Of a DNA stretch of 64,000 nucleotides, positions 29,701 to 41,319 are shown piece by piece. The position numbers were made by a program, and so were the translations under genes. The DNA is taken from contig OZ316898.1 of NCBI GenBank assembly GCA_973895155.1, positions 11,284,001 through 11,348,000 on the forward strand. Reading direction: 5' to 3'. How positions within the stretch are numbered: the stretch's first letter is position 1; each line of letters starts with the position of its first letter. The notes below the pieces were generated by a model, which was not told where the DNA came from, did no database searches, and was given only the letters and a program-made list of their open reading frames with translations. This stretch comes from Marsupella aquatica. Lineage: Eukaryota > Marchantiophyta.

Positions 29701-31630
29701 ACTTTTAAATCTGTGTCATGAACTTTTCTATGCTCTGCAATAGTGTTTCCCTTGTATCCACTAAGTTGCTCCAACTTCGTTCAGTTGGTTGTGAAATTCG
29801 TTTGTAGAGGACGCATCTGGGTATATTCACTACTGTGACTAACTGAAAGGAGAAATGCTTGTACGAGCTCCTTGGAAACCCTGAGTTCTACTTTATAAAG
29901 CCACTTCCGACATGCTTGTGAGGATTGTCAGGATCCTGGTGGCAAGGAACCTGCCAAATGCATTGGACAGTATTGGATTATCCCTGACAGACCTTCAGTC
30001 AGTTTATGAAGTTATCGACCATTTGACTATTGAGTTACTTAGTCAGTCACCAGTAGCAGAAAGTATCAAGGGCTAAGAGGAATGGTGCAACCGTGTTTGC
30101 CAATTTAGCCTCATGGCAATCGCACAACCCCAAAAGAGAACCAAATCCTTGGAGGTCCCGTTTGTAGCCCACCTTGATAGTTAGAAGTAGGGTCATGAGA
30201 CTCAATTCTTGACACTGATATCCGTCAGGTGATGTGAGACGAATGGCAATTGTGTGTCTTGGACCACTGATGGTCCTTCAATTCTCACACTTATTTCCAA
30301 GTTAACGAGTTCGACCCTCCTACAGGTTGCAAAGGCAAAGTTAGAGGTTCACGTGCCACCTGCTTGTTCAATAGTAAGAAGGTACACATGAACTAGACTG
30401 ATAATCTGGCTGATGACTGGAATATGATGGTAAATATCTCACAATAGATCTGCCTAATAAAAGCCCAAGGAAATTGTAGTGTAAAAACAATCAAGATATA
30501 GAAGGGTGCCACAAGCACAGATAGCAAAGAAGATTTGAGGTCTACCAAGTACCAACCACCATACAGGGCAAGAGGAGTAGAGTATTACTAAATACGCGGG
30601 CTAAAAATTCTCGAAGAGTAGTTTACCATCGGCACAGCTCCCTCTTCAGTACTACACAACTTAATTGCACACTATACCTTTGTAGTTATCTTGTTCAAGG
30701 TAATATCATCAGGGATCCCTCGAAGAAGATGTTGAGACTTTTTGTCAGAAAGTACGCCACAGCTTTGAGGTCCCTGGAAACAATGTTCAGACTTTCTGTC
30801 AGTAGACATCTCTCGTTGGCTTGGTCTATCCGACCGGAGATTGAAGATTTAATTCATGCACTACCTGAAGGCGGGGTCACCAAAAACTATTTAGTCTCAC
30901 CCATGAGTCTCTACGCAGAGAACTACCATGACATTTACTTTCTGACGCAATCGGGTCACCAAAGGTACAGACAGGGGAGAGTTTGTAGTGGCTCTTCCAA
31001 ATGTTTGAAGCTCCAACAGCATAGAATAAAGTAAGTCAGATTGAATGAGACTAGAGGACAGCGAGATAATCAATCGAATGTTCCATATAAACATGAATCG
31101 ATTGGAAAGGAGCAGGAGGCAGGAAGTGGAGAACCTATTCTGAGATGACTTACTGGTTTCTATGCTGATGCCACAATTTTCAGCCAGGCCAGAGGTGCAC
31201 CACGGTACGTAGAGAAGCTGCATTGCACTCAAGGGTCGTACCAGTATGTTATTAGTCCTCTACATCCAAGCAGACGCTAAACTGTATGGAGCTCAATGAA
31301 GCAGATACTTTTACCTTACAAGATTGTTCGGATACTGAATAACTGGCGTGCTCCAAACAAGTTCTTTTAGCAATCCAAATTTCCACCACCGTTCTCCAGT
31401 CGTCCCGTTTCCGGACTTGTGCTGTAGAGATAGTTGGATACGTTCGGACCTCGACGAGAAGTTCCGACGGCTCCGAGACAAAACGTAGTTCAGGGTTTAG
31501 AGTTTATGCAGCTGGATATGGACCTGCTTAGACAACAGTCCAACCACTAATGAAATCGGCGAGAGCGATGCGAGACAACTGTCTTGGCTACGGAAGCGAG
31601 AGATTGAAATACGATCGATTTGCGAATACA
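26735..31630. other. long gene-poor interval after the NDR gene
   Basis: The start should hold the NDR 3' UTR. Open frames of up to about 110 codons show no family resemblance or splice support. No RNA gene or strong repeat was seen. Confidence 0.45.
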
Positions 31631-32450
31631 ATCAATACTCCGAATGGATGAATTCAAGTGTCAAGGAAATGGCCGGCCCACAGGATATCCTTCACGAAAA
31701 CATCCAGCACTCACATGAAATCGAGGAGTGCTTTACTCGTTGCAGCATCTCCGGACTTCATGGGAGTGCTGGATCTTTTCCAATCAAATCAGTCCAACTC
31801 TGGTTTGCGGTCTCTTACTCAATAAAATCAGTCCAACTCTCGATTGCGATCTGTCCCTCCCATGAAATCAGGAGTGCTTGAAACGTTGCAGCATCGCCGG
31901 ATTTGATGGGAGTCTAACTTTGGATTGCGGTATGTCCCGTCGTGATAGGGAGAGCGAGAAGTATAGCACAGCCAAAGCGGTCTGTCCCGTCGTGATAGGG
32001 AGAGCGAGAAATAGCACAGCCACGGATCGGGTGCATGGCGGACAGCAGCTCTCAAACCTGATGGTCTCATTTGCAGGAACTAAACTACCTGTACGTGGAT
32101 GTGATGTCTAATTGAACCCATGGGCAGGAGGGGGTGGTAGTCGCCGATGGCGGTGTAATCCCATCGGGCGAGAACTTGCTAGTACGTGCAATTTCCCCGA
32201 GCGGGCAGTTGCACACCCGGTTGCACAATGTCGATCCAAGACAACCACTGAATCGAGCAAAAGAATTTTGCGCACTAGAGTCACATTCACAAACGAAAGG
32301 GATGTCCTACAAAGTAGATTCCGAGTCAGACACCAAACTGAGCTACGATTAAAGATTTTGAAAGTGCGCAAGTCAAGCTTTGGTGTTAATGAGACCGCTC
32401 AAGCTCGGTGGTCTGGACGACGACTGTTGATAATTGTTTGAACAATCCAG

Positions 32451-32640
32451 CCACTCTCACTGTACATAGAAACAGTTTCACGAACATGCATGCTAGTTTC
32501 AGACGGGGTTTCAGACAAAACAGACGACGCACGGGTTCATCAACTCTCGCTGTACATAGAAACAGTTTCACGAACATGCATGCTAGTTTCAGACGGGGTT
32601 TCAGACAAAACAGACGACCCATGGGTTCATCTTAGAGAAG
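32451..32640. repeat. 90-bp tandem duplication
   Basis: TGTACATAGAAACAGTTTCA at 32461 recurs at 32551. The unit is 90 bp, a multiple of three, so both strands stay open across it; I see no sign that it is coding. Confidence 0.88.
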
Positions 32641-32960
32641 CAATTCCGAACATTGAGGCCCTAGATTTCTAGTAAACTTGGATTTATTCTGAACAATGCA
32701 GGGTAATTGAAGATTTTTCACATCTATTTTCACTCAGTTGTAGTTTCCTTTCGAGTTTATAGAGCATACAATTGATTTCTTCTCAGATAGATTTCTTCCC
32801 CATTTGTTTATGTACTCATCAATTCACAGTTGAATGTCCTTGCACAATAGTTTTCTTACAGCACCAATTGTTCATTTATTTGCGAAATTTGCTTTCAAGT
32901 TCTTAACAACTTGTTCTGACAGAACTCAAACGAATTCCTTATTACTAATACTATCGATTC
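32585..32960 (+). repeat. dispersed repeat copy A1 (partner at 44.70-45.07 kb)
   Basis: Shares long collinear blocks with 44705-45065: GTTTCAGACAAAACAGACGA, GGTTCATCTTAGAGAA, CTAGATTTCT, CTGAACAATGCAGGG, GAGCATACAATTGATTTCTT and ACAGAACTCAAACGAATT. Both copies have the same orientation. No coding region or terminal structure was identified. Confidence 0.8.
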
Positions 32961-33345
32961 ACGAATACAACTAATACTATCGATTCAAGAATACAACTAA
33001 TACTCCGAAGCTTCATGAGTGGCTGAATTCAAGTGTCCAGTAAATGGCATTCACGAAGACATCTAGCACTCACATGGAATCGGGAGTGCTGCACTCGCTG
33101 CAGCATCTCCGGATTTGATGACTGAGTCCCTTAAAAATCAAATTATTCTAGATGGAGAGGATTATAGAACAGCTACAAATCCGTTGCATGGCGGACAGCA
33201 GCTATCAAAAGTCTCGTTTGCAGTAACTACTATCTATACCTGTACGTGCCTCTCCCGTAGTTGCGCGCGGGCACGGTGTGATGTGTAAGGAACCCCTGGG
33301 CTGGAGGGGGTTGTAATTCCCGACGGCCCTGTACCTGAACCATGA

Positions 33346-33854
33346 ATCCTTCGTGTGTCGAGCGGATCGTCCGTTTACCATTTTCAATCGCTATCACGTC
33401 CATCCCAAGGTCCATCCTCTTTCGAATGAGCACCACGACTGTCGACATCAACACTCCGCTCCTCCTCAGGTTGGAATTGATGCTCCAAGTCATTTGGGAA
33501 ACTGGTCCACACACCTGTCAATTCAACAGCCAGAATGATTATGTCACACTACCACAGAAACTACGAACAAGTTCGAGAAGAGGCTAAGTTAAGTTCAGAA
33601 GCCCCGGACTTTTACCGGACTTCTTTTGAGTTGTCCCGAAGGCTTAGTTTACCGAAGAAGAAACAACTGACAGCAGGACAGGCCGGGAAGATGTGCGAGA
33701 AAGGGCACTAAATAATGGAGCTCTAGGGTACAACACACCTCCGCTATGAGTGTGTGACGTAAGGAATGGGCTAAGAAAACATTGGTCATAGAAAGGTCCA
33801 TAGTAAATTGAATGTCGACTTACCAATATATTGATGCCAATGTCTGAATTATGT
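33346..33854. other. spacer downstream of the F-box/kelch gene
   Basis: Contains the presumed 3' UTR of the minus-strand kelch gene. Minus-strand frames at 33230-33514 have no recognised family. Confidence 0.4.
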
Positions 33855-35111
33855 TCAGATCTGAACCGAACACAGGCGAGTCTGATACCAGCAACATGGA
33901 TTGTTGAAAGAGTCAGGAACCTCTATTTGTTGCCAAGAGATCTCCACGTTTTCTTTCCTGAATCCTTCGCTTCTGACCATGAGATATTCATAGTTGTAAT
34001 CTTTTGCCGTAATACTTTTCCCAGCTTTTGTGGCAAGTATGGCCACAAGCTCGTCATTCACAGGCACAACGGCAGTCGGCACTATCACACCTTCTCCACA
34101 CAGCGTAATCTTGAATGAATGTACTTCAGTCCATGAATTTTCATCCCTATTTGTGAGAACATGAATACTTGACCGGCCCATCGAATATAACTTGCCTTCC
34201 ACCACAAATAAGATTTCCAAGGGTGCCCTCATCAGAGGCATGGTTGTTGTCCACTCATCCTTCCCTGGATAATATACATCCATGAAATCTCCATAAAGCT
34301 GTCTCAGGAATGAAGGACACATCAAAAGATTACGTCTCGACAGATAAAAATTACGATCCGTGATGAGCGATCCACCCTGGACAATAATCTCATCTCCCAT
34401 AGTTGTTACCCTGTGAGAAAATCGTGAAAAAGGTAGCATGGGCATTACTGAGGACCAACTATCATCTTCAGGATTGTAAACCTCCGATCCACTAATAATG
34501 TTCAACGATGAAATGCCTCCAAACACATATATCTTTCCATTGCAAACAGCGCATCCAAAACTTGCTCTTGGTTCTTTCATACTTGCACACTTCTTCCAGT
34601 GCAAATTGTTCCCAGCGAGATCCAACATGTACACTCGATTATTGGCAGGCTCACCAATACACCCCAACCCTCCTCCAAGAAAATAGATCTTACCATTCAA
34701 CCCAACAATTTCGCTACACCATGGGCTTTCTGCAAAACCTCTACCCCAATCTCCACCAGCACTTGGGATTTTAGGGAGTTCTATCCAAGAGCCGTCCTGT
34801 AAGGAATAGAGAAGAAGTACACGAACTGTGACAGAAGGTGGTGTGAAACTCAGAAGAACAAATGTCGTGCGTGAGCGAACTCTTCCGTTGTAAAGCTGCC
34901 GACTCAGAAGTACTTCGAGCCAATCCCGGTTCACTGTTGACATAATATGACGCGCCCTCCATGTCAGCTTTGGAGCAATGACATCCGCGGTAATATGATC
35001 TGGGAGCCCCGGAATAAGTGCCTCGGTAGCATGCGAGGTCATAGTCATTCTTCCAAAACGCCTTGAAACAGAATCTGTCACAGTGGATGGTAAAGTAGAG
35101 CCGTTCTCCAT
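33855..35111 (-). CDS. F-box/kelch-repeat protein
   Basis: A single-exon gene of 418 residues. A degenerate F-box-like segment (residues about 31-80: LIPGLPDHITADVIAPKL...VNRDWLEVLLSRQLY) is followed by kelch repeats: EIVGLNGKIYFLGGGLG (about 134-150), CAVCNGKIYVFGGISS (187-202), MGDEIIVQGG and VVEGKLYSMG. These would form a beta-propeller. Plant F-box/kelch proteins act as substrate receptors of SCF ubiquitin ligases through SKP1; the substrate here is unknown. Intronless architecture and length are usual for this large plant family. The first Met (35111) gives a 30-residue lead before the F-box; Met22 or Met24 are alternatives. The region just upstream is a 107-bp tandem repeat array, which may form part of its 5' flank. 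Confidence 0.9.
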   Translation of the reverse strand: MENGSTLPSTVTDSVSRRFGRMTMTSHATEALIPGLPDHITADVIAPKLTWRARHIMSTVNRDWLEVLLSRQLYNGRVRSRTTFVLLSFTPPSVTVRVLLLYSLQDGSWIELPKIPSAGGDWGRGFAESPWCSEIVGLNGKIYFLGGGLGCIGEPANNRVYMLDLAGNNLHWKKCASMKEPRASFGCAVCNGKIYVFGGISSLNIISGSEVYNPEDDSWSSVMPMLPFSRFSHRVTTMGDEIIVQGGSLITDRNFYLSRRNLLMCPSFLRQLYGDFMDVYYPGKDEWTTTMPLMRAPLEILFVVEGKLYSMGRSSIHVLTNRDENSWTEVHSFKITLCGEGVIVPTAVVPVNDELVAILATKAGKSITAKDYNYEYLMVRSEGFRKENVEISWQQIEVPDSFNNPCCWYQTRLCSVQI

Positions 35112-35329
35112 GTCACTAGCACGCTTTTAGTAAAAGAGTCAACTGTGATCGCAAAGAGTCCGGCGGCTGTGAAATGCTGGTACTCCTATAAATGATCCAG
35201 AAATTTGTCACGCTTATGCAGCAGCTGCCCCTAAAAACGCCGGCCCATGCAAACTTTCTCAAATTCACTCGCCGCTGCGCTAATATATGTTCTGCACATC
35301 GATCAGTCCAAGGCACGCGCCTACGCAGC

Positions 35330-36170
35330 AACTGCAACAACTTGTTGAAATTTCCGATTCACAGTGTTCAATTTCCCAGTAGAACCGAAGCTGCCAAAGG
35401 CCCTTGCAAGCTCGGGTACGTTGTCAGCTTGCAGCATTCGCAACTGCAACAACTTGTTGAAATTTCCGATTCACAGCGTTCAATTTCCCTGTAGAACCGA
35501 AGCTGCCGACGCCCCTTTCAAGCTCGGGTGTCAGCTTGCAGCATTCGCAACCGCAACGACTTGTTATTTCCGATTCGCGGTTTTCAATCTCCCTGTAGAA
35601 CCGAAGCTGCCGACGCCCCTTTCAAGCTCGGGTGTCAGCTTGCAGCATTCGCAACTGCAACAACTTGTTGAAATTTCCGATTCACAGCGTTCAATTTCCC
35701 TGTAGCACCGAAGCTGCCGACGCCCCTTTCAAGCTCGGGTGTCAGCTTGCAGCATTCGCAACTGCAACGACTTGTTGGAATTTCCGATTCGCGGTGTTCA
35801 ATCTCCCTGTAGAACCGAAGCTGCCAACGCCCCTTTCAAGCTCGGGTGTCAGCTTGCAGCATTCGCAACTGCAACGACTTGTTGGAATTTCCGATTCGCG
35901 GTGTTCAATCTCCCTGTAGAACCGAAGCTGCCAACGCCCCTTTCAAGCTCGGGTGTCAGCTTGCAGCATTCGCAACTGCAACGACTTGTTGGAATTTCCG
36001 ATTCGCAGCGTTCAATCTCCCTGTAGGAAGCTGCCAACGCCCCTTTCAAGCTCGGGTGTCTGCTTGCAGCATTCGCAACGGCAACGACTTGTTGAAATAT
36101 CCGATTCGCGGCGTTCAATTTCCCTGTGAACCGAAGCTCCTAGCGCCCCTTTCAAGCTCGGGTGTCAGCT
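35330..36170. repeat. 107-bp minisatellite, about 8 units
   Basis: Units begin near GTAGAACCGAAGCTGCC at 35382, 35494, 35598, 35705, 35812, 35919, 36026 and 36128, with spacings 112, 104, 107, 107, 107, 107 and 102. Central units are nearly identical and outer ones diverged, as expected from unequal exchange. Each unit holds CCCCTTTCAAGCTCGGGTGT and GCATTCGCAACTGCAACGAC. Because 107 is not a multiple of three, each plus-strand frame is open for long stretches; I treat these frames as by-products. Confidence 0.95.
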
Positions 36171-36227
36171 TCGTCTTTTGCGTTCTGTCTGTTGACTCTT
36201 TTGCACAGAAGGAGAACCGGATCACAA

Positions 36228-36575
36228 CTACCCCTATATGAGCTCCCGGTAACCCGAAGCCCACACTCTAGTGCTCTAATAATTAGTCAGTGATGGATGG
36301 GCAACAATGCGGGCAGTAGTGAGCTACCGGTAACCCGAAGCCCACCCTCGAGTGCTCTAATTAGTCAGTGATGGATGGGCAACAATGCGGGCAGTAGTGA
36401 CGGGCTTCTAATTAGTCAGTGCTGGATGGGCAACAATGCGGGCAGTAGTGACGGGCTTCTTTTAGGGAGGCCTACTGGGTATGCTCAAATATATTTGGAC
36501 GTTCAAAGCTCTCCAGGGAGGCCTACTGGGTTCTCTTGTATGTCCAAATATAGTAGGATTTTCAAAGCTCTACAA
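36228..36575. repeat. cluster of short tandem repeats
   Basis: TTAGTCAGTGATGGATGGGC followed by AACAATGCGGGCAGTAGTGA occurs three times (36284, 36360, 36412). CCGGTAACCCGAAGCCCAC occurs twice and AGGGAGGCCTACTGGGT twice. A 50-bp duplication (GCCCTTTTCTATGCGC) follows at about 36837-36905. Confidence 0.88.
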
Positions 36576-36999
36576 GAAATGTTACATGCTTACTGGCTAT
36601 CACACTACTGTAGATTGCAATCTGTAGATTGTGATCAATTCCTGGCGCGGTGGTGTCATATTGTATTCACGCACCTGGCTGTGCATAAAGAGGTTTGATG
36701 AGGTGGTGGCGTGTTGCGCACGAATGCCTGCACGAAGTATGGAGCGCTTGGCTGGGCACAGCGTGTTGAAGTGCCTGATCCTGAAGAATGACATTCATCC
36801 AAGGCAGAAATGAACAGCGCCCGGGAGGGGAACGGGGCCCTTTTCTATGCGCTGCTGTGGCTTAATAATTGCCCTTTTCTATGCGCAGCTGTGGCTTAAT
36901 AATTTCCTTGTGTCGTTCTTCGCTGCATATTGAAACTGTTCAATTTCAACACGATTTCCAGCAATTTCAACACGATTTCCATCACTGAGGTTGAAGGTG

Positions 37000-37711
37000 G
37001 TCACCTCCATCAGTGAGGTTGAAGGTCAGTGAGGTTGAAGGTCAGTGAGGTTGAAGGTGGTCACCTCTAGCACGCATTAAATTTACAACAAGTTAATGCT
37101 CCCCAATTTTCTTGGAGCCCCGTACATTGTCTGTCCCATCCCCCATGCTGCTGCCAGTTAGGGTGGAGTTTGCCAAAACATAAACCAATACTCTATCATT
37201 TTGTCATCCGCTCAGGCTCGATCAACTTTGTACCATCGACTTCAGGTTTATGTTCTGGCACTCGTCACTTGTTGTCACCCAATTTTCTTGGAGCCCCGTA
37301 CATTGTCTGTCCCATCCCCCATGCTGCTGCCAGTTAGGGTGGAGTTTGCCAAAACATAAACCAATACTCTATCATTTTGTCATCCGCTCAGGCTCGATCA
37401 ACTTTGTACCATCGACTTCAGGTTTATGTTCTGGCACCCGTCACTTGTTGTCACCCCCTCCGGCCCAAGTCCCCAATGCTACTGCCCACTCCCCCGGTCC
37501 ACTCCAGCCCAAGTTTGTAGAACATAAACCCAGACTCTATCATTACGGTTGTTTTGCATGTGCGGGTCTTTGAAAAACTGGCCCTTTAAAGGATCACGTG
37601 GCAGCTTAGATTGACTGAGTTGCTGGTGCCGTTCCCCACTCCAAAGCCAGTCCTGACGGCTACAGATGAGGATTCTCCAGGGCAAGGGCTGGAAAGTTTC
37701 CTGCCCTTGCC
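37000..37711 (+). repeat. dispersed repeat copy B1, with a 176-bp internal tandem duplication (inverted partner at 43.65-44.44 kb)
   Basis: AATTTTCTTGGAGCCCCGTA at 37105 recurs at 37281 and the units are almost identical for 176 bp. The same family appears in reverse orientation at 43654-44440: TTTAATACA..., TAACAAGTTAATGCTCCCC, GTTTGCC..AACATAAAC, ATTTTGTCA, GATCAACTTTGT and CATCGACTTCAGGTTTAT. It ends in a 31-bp near-perfect palindrome (37681-37711). Confidence 0.85.
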
Positions 37712-39051
37712 TTCTCGACCTTTAAAAAACAGTAAAGACAAAATGGCAGGAATTACACTTGTCATTCAGATGTGTATCTATGTTTTTGCAGGGCGGCTGC
37801 TATGCTCCTGGTAGTGAATACTCACCTGCTCCTCCCTACTCACCCTGCAAATTGCTCTGACCTGGATACGACTTCCCTGAGTGCTCTCTCAATAGTAGGG
37901 CCCGATACTATTGAATGGAGTAGACCTTTATCACTTTGCAGCGCAGCACTTTCTGTCGAAAGCATTTCAGCCTGGTTCAGTAGGGCCCGATACTTTTATC
38001 AATTTGCAGCGCAGGTCTGTCGAAAGGATTTCAGCCTGGTTCAATTTGTGCTGACAAGGAGACTGATGTTGTAAACATTCAACGTTGAGCTCCCGTAAAC
38101 ATCTGAAGGTTTGTTCATAGCTTTGCAATCTGCGAATTGGTAATCTTTGACCACATTGGAGTGTTTGAACTTGGTGCAGCAATTATCTTCATTTTTCCAG
38201 CTTGATTGCCCAATTAGCAGGCCATTCAGGTACGTTGACCTCAGCCAATCACTCACACATTATTTTAGTTTCAGTTCTGCTCAATGCCCAAGACTGGTAG
38301 CTTTCAATTGTCTAAGACTGGTAGCTTTCAATTATTTCTTGGTAGCTTTCAATTGGCTGCGAAGGGCCCTGGTCATATTCTGTCCACAGAAGGTTACCAA
38401 TGCACTGTAAGAGTGGAGGTTGGGTAGTCTTTGGAAATTTATTGCAATTGTCCTGTCAAAATATTTGGTAAGATGTGGGCATGTTCAGCCTTTTCCATAG
38501 ACAAATGACTAAATTGTGGGAATCACTAAACTGTTGGATCATGAGGTTTTATTCTGATTGATTAGTGTTCTAATACTGAGCCTTCTTCCAAGTAACAAAA
38601 TTGCATGTAGAATGTAGGATCCGCCTAATACTGACAAGCCTTCTTCCAAGTAACGAAACTGAACGTAGAATGCATTGTGTTCAGATTTTGCAATAGTTCA
38701 TTTTTGGCTTCATCCTAATAGCAAATTGACTGACCCGGATATATGTATACATGTAAAATGCAGGTTTGACACGAGCCTCTCAAACTGCTTAGAAGTTGGT
38801 GCTTCAGTGATTGGTAGTCTACAACCCTCTAGGCAGCCAGAACGAAGGTATAATTTTATACCAATTAATAGCTTGTACATACGGACTCTCATATACACCC
38901 TTTAAGACAAAACTAGTGCACCATATATCCCCCACCTTGTCAAATTTTGATATTCTATGCAGGACGTAGTGTATGTGATGTCTAGTGTTCTGTTAGCTTA
39001 CATAGTAGACCTGAAAAGGGTGATTATTGGTATGAATCCAATTCCTTTCAG
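37712..39051. other. intergenic, no gene recognised
   Basis: Short duplicated blocks only, such as AGTAGGGCCCGATACT at about 37894 and 37980, and CCTTCTTCCAAGTAAC at 38581 and 38639. Confidence 0.4.
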
Positions 39052-39528
39052 GGGCAGGGACTACTCCATGGTGGCAGAGTTTATCTAAAGGATCGTGTAG
39101 ACACATATTTTGGCCGGATAGAAAAGGCAAAGGAATACTTGACTTACACGGAGTCAATGTTTTGTGAACAACTTTGGCCTGCTTTGCAGACATAAATGTC
39201 TGCTGCCCAAAACCTGGGTATACAGGCCCAAGAACTTAAGCATGAGATTGCTAGGTTGAAAGTAGAAAACAAGCAGGTTCACGATGACAACAAGACATTG
39301 GAAGGCTTGCATTCTGACGTTGTTCAGTTATTGCAAAAGAAAACACACAAAACAATCTTTACAGAGAAAGCAACTAAGACACAACCTATGAGAGGAGTTG
39401 GGGAACCTCTGGTCCCAGTTTCTCCCAACCTGTCCAAAATCATTAATTGCACAGAGAATAGATCCAGGACAGACCCACGCCAAGAAGTGCAAACTTCCAT
39501 TTTATGTACTAGATTTTTTGGTCTCTAA
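39052..39528 (+). pseudogene. orphan coding-like remnant with in-frame stop
   Basis: After a cag acceptor the frame reads GLLHGGRVYLKDRVDTYFGR, IEKAKEYLTYTESMFCEQLW and PALQT. A TAA at 39193-39195 interrupts it, and the same frame continues MSAAQNLGIQAQELKHEIAR then LKVENKQVHDDNKTLEGLHS, a clear heptad-like helix. Both halves look coding-like and stay in frame across the stop. I do not recognise the family; it may be a transposon or host gene relic. Confidence 0.3.
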
Positions 39529-40069
39529 TCCACCCTACGTGTGTAATAGTATAGGACCATCAACAACTCAAGAGCAGGATACTCTTATTGTGAGACCTAG
39601 GAAAAAAATTTGTTTGGATAGTGATTCTCTTGGCCTTGGACATTGAGTGGGTATTGAGTGCAGCACCATTACCTTGTGAAAGGAACCTTAGAGGTAGATA
39701 GATCAATATAACTTCATTATACTTATTAGACATAGCTAGTACCGACATTGTCCTTAATTTATGTACTTTTGTGAATTACTATCAAAATCATAACTTGGCT
39801 TGATCATTTTGTTCATAAATTTGAATGATAATAAACATATGGTTCTCATATGCAATCATGTTGTTTATTTCAAGGACTCTTGAACTTTGGAAATATCTTC
39901 TTTACTTTGACATGCTTTCTACATCTGTTATTTTTGAATTATTTTATTGACAATGTCATTTGCATTTTTGTGTGTCCCTTTTAGATGACAAGCCAGAATC
40001 AGAGTGGCATTGCAAGCCAAAGTTAAGCTTCATGACAACGTGTGTCATTGCGTGACCTGGATCTAAACA

Positions 40070-40540
40070 TTGTTGCAGATGATCCATGGATCCCATTTTA
40101 TTTCCCAAGTCCCAAAACAACTCATTCAACCAAAAGCAAGGGTGAATACTAAATGGGATCCATGGATCCCATTTGGTGGATCCCATTTGGTATTCAACCT
40201 TCCAAATTTTCCCTTGTCGCACCCCCACGTCATGATATCAATGTTTGAATACCAATCAGGATCCATGGATCCCATTCTTCGATCCAACTCAAGAAAAAGA
40301 TCCATGGATCCCATTTGTTTCCCAAGTCCAACAAAAACTCAACAGAAACTCAGGTTTCACCTGCCAAAATTTGCCCTTGCCGCACCTCGCACCTTGATAT
40401 TGAGGTTTGAATACCAACACGGATCCACAGATCACATCTGGTATTCACCTGCCAAAATTTGCCCTTGCCGCATCTCGCACCTCAATATTGAGGTTTGAAT
40501 ACCAACACCAATCCATGAATCCCATTTGTCGATCCAACCC
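40070..40540. repeat. repeat cluster built on GATCCATGGATCCCATTTG
   Basis: The palindromic GGATCCATGGATCC core followed by CATTT occurs several times on both strands (about 40081, 40160-40190, 40260, 40300, with degenerate ones near 40515). An 88-bp tandem unit (CACCTGCCAAAATTTGCCCT at 40358 and 40446) is interleaved. AATACCAAATGGGAT-type words continue to about 40940. Confidence 0.75.
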
Positions 40541-41319
40541 CAAGATAATTTCAGATTCTTCCTTGCTCATCACAGCCCCAATCGCATCCATTTTTTACTC
40601 TTTAGAAATATGTAAGGACCAATCAACGGACCTACCTGAAAATGGAGGCAAATACCAAGTAGGTCTATGGACCCCATCTCAAATTCAAAGTCCCGTATTG
40701 GCCCTTGGCCACAAGCCACTAATCCATTTTTGCATTTGAAAACCAAATTGGAATCCATTTGGTCTTTGTAAAGTTCTTGATTTGTAACATAACATCTTCT
40801 TATACCAAATGTGATAAAATAACATGTTCTTATACCCCATTTGGTATTCATACAAGTTTTTATGAATTTTTCCTTCTAGACTTGTGAAATAACACATTTG
40901 AATACCAAATGGGATACCCCGTATCCCACTTGGTATTCCTCTTAAAGTTTTCATTTTTTTTAATATAATTTAATTTTTTGCGAGATTTTGCCTGGTCTCA
41001 GAATTTTTCTTTTTCTTTTTTTGTAGCGTGGCATGAAATGGCTGAAGCGTCTCAAGCTCATCTTTCTAACGGTATCAATTATAAGGAATTTAGACAAATA
41101 ACGACAAAGATATGGCTTCCAAAGCATGATAGGGTACAAACTTAATTTTCTATAATTTTATAATTTCACCCCACAACTTAATATGATCATATCTTAGTCA
41201 ATCTTTCATCGTTTTGGACTCTTTATGGACCAATTTCTTGTGCTATGATGAAATCCATTACTTTTTTGCCTTAGTTTTTTTTCTTGGCGGACAAAACAAG
41301 AAGTGTTCGAATTTTTGAG

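Larger units (their letters stand above)
31640..33345. repeat. diverged local segmental duplication (31.64-32.16 kb and 33.02-33.34 kb)
   Basis: Blocks recur in the same order in both parts: GAATTCAAGTGTC, CATCCAGCACTCACATG against CATCTAGCACTCACATG, GCAGCATCTCCGGA, GCATGGCGGACAGCAGCT, CCTGTACGTG, and GGAGGGGGTGGTAG against GGAGGGGGTTGTAA. The left copy also has a 48-bp internal tandem repeat at 31934 and 31982 (TGTCCCGTCGTGATAGGGAG) and a repeat of AATCAGTCCAACTCT. Confidence 0.75.

Noticed and set aside
35364-36241. Series of plus-strand open frames encoding repeated CSIRNCN/LLEFPI peptides
   Set aside because: They come from the 107-bp tandem array, where all frames lack stops by accident. 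No start context, splice sites or family support.
36811-36826. AACAGCGCCCGGGA resembling the Tigger-like TIR core
   Set aside because: Similarity ends after about 13 bases, there is no partner end and no TA flank. It is probably chance in GC-rich sequence.
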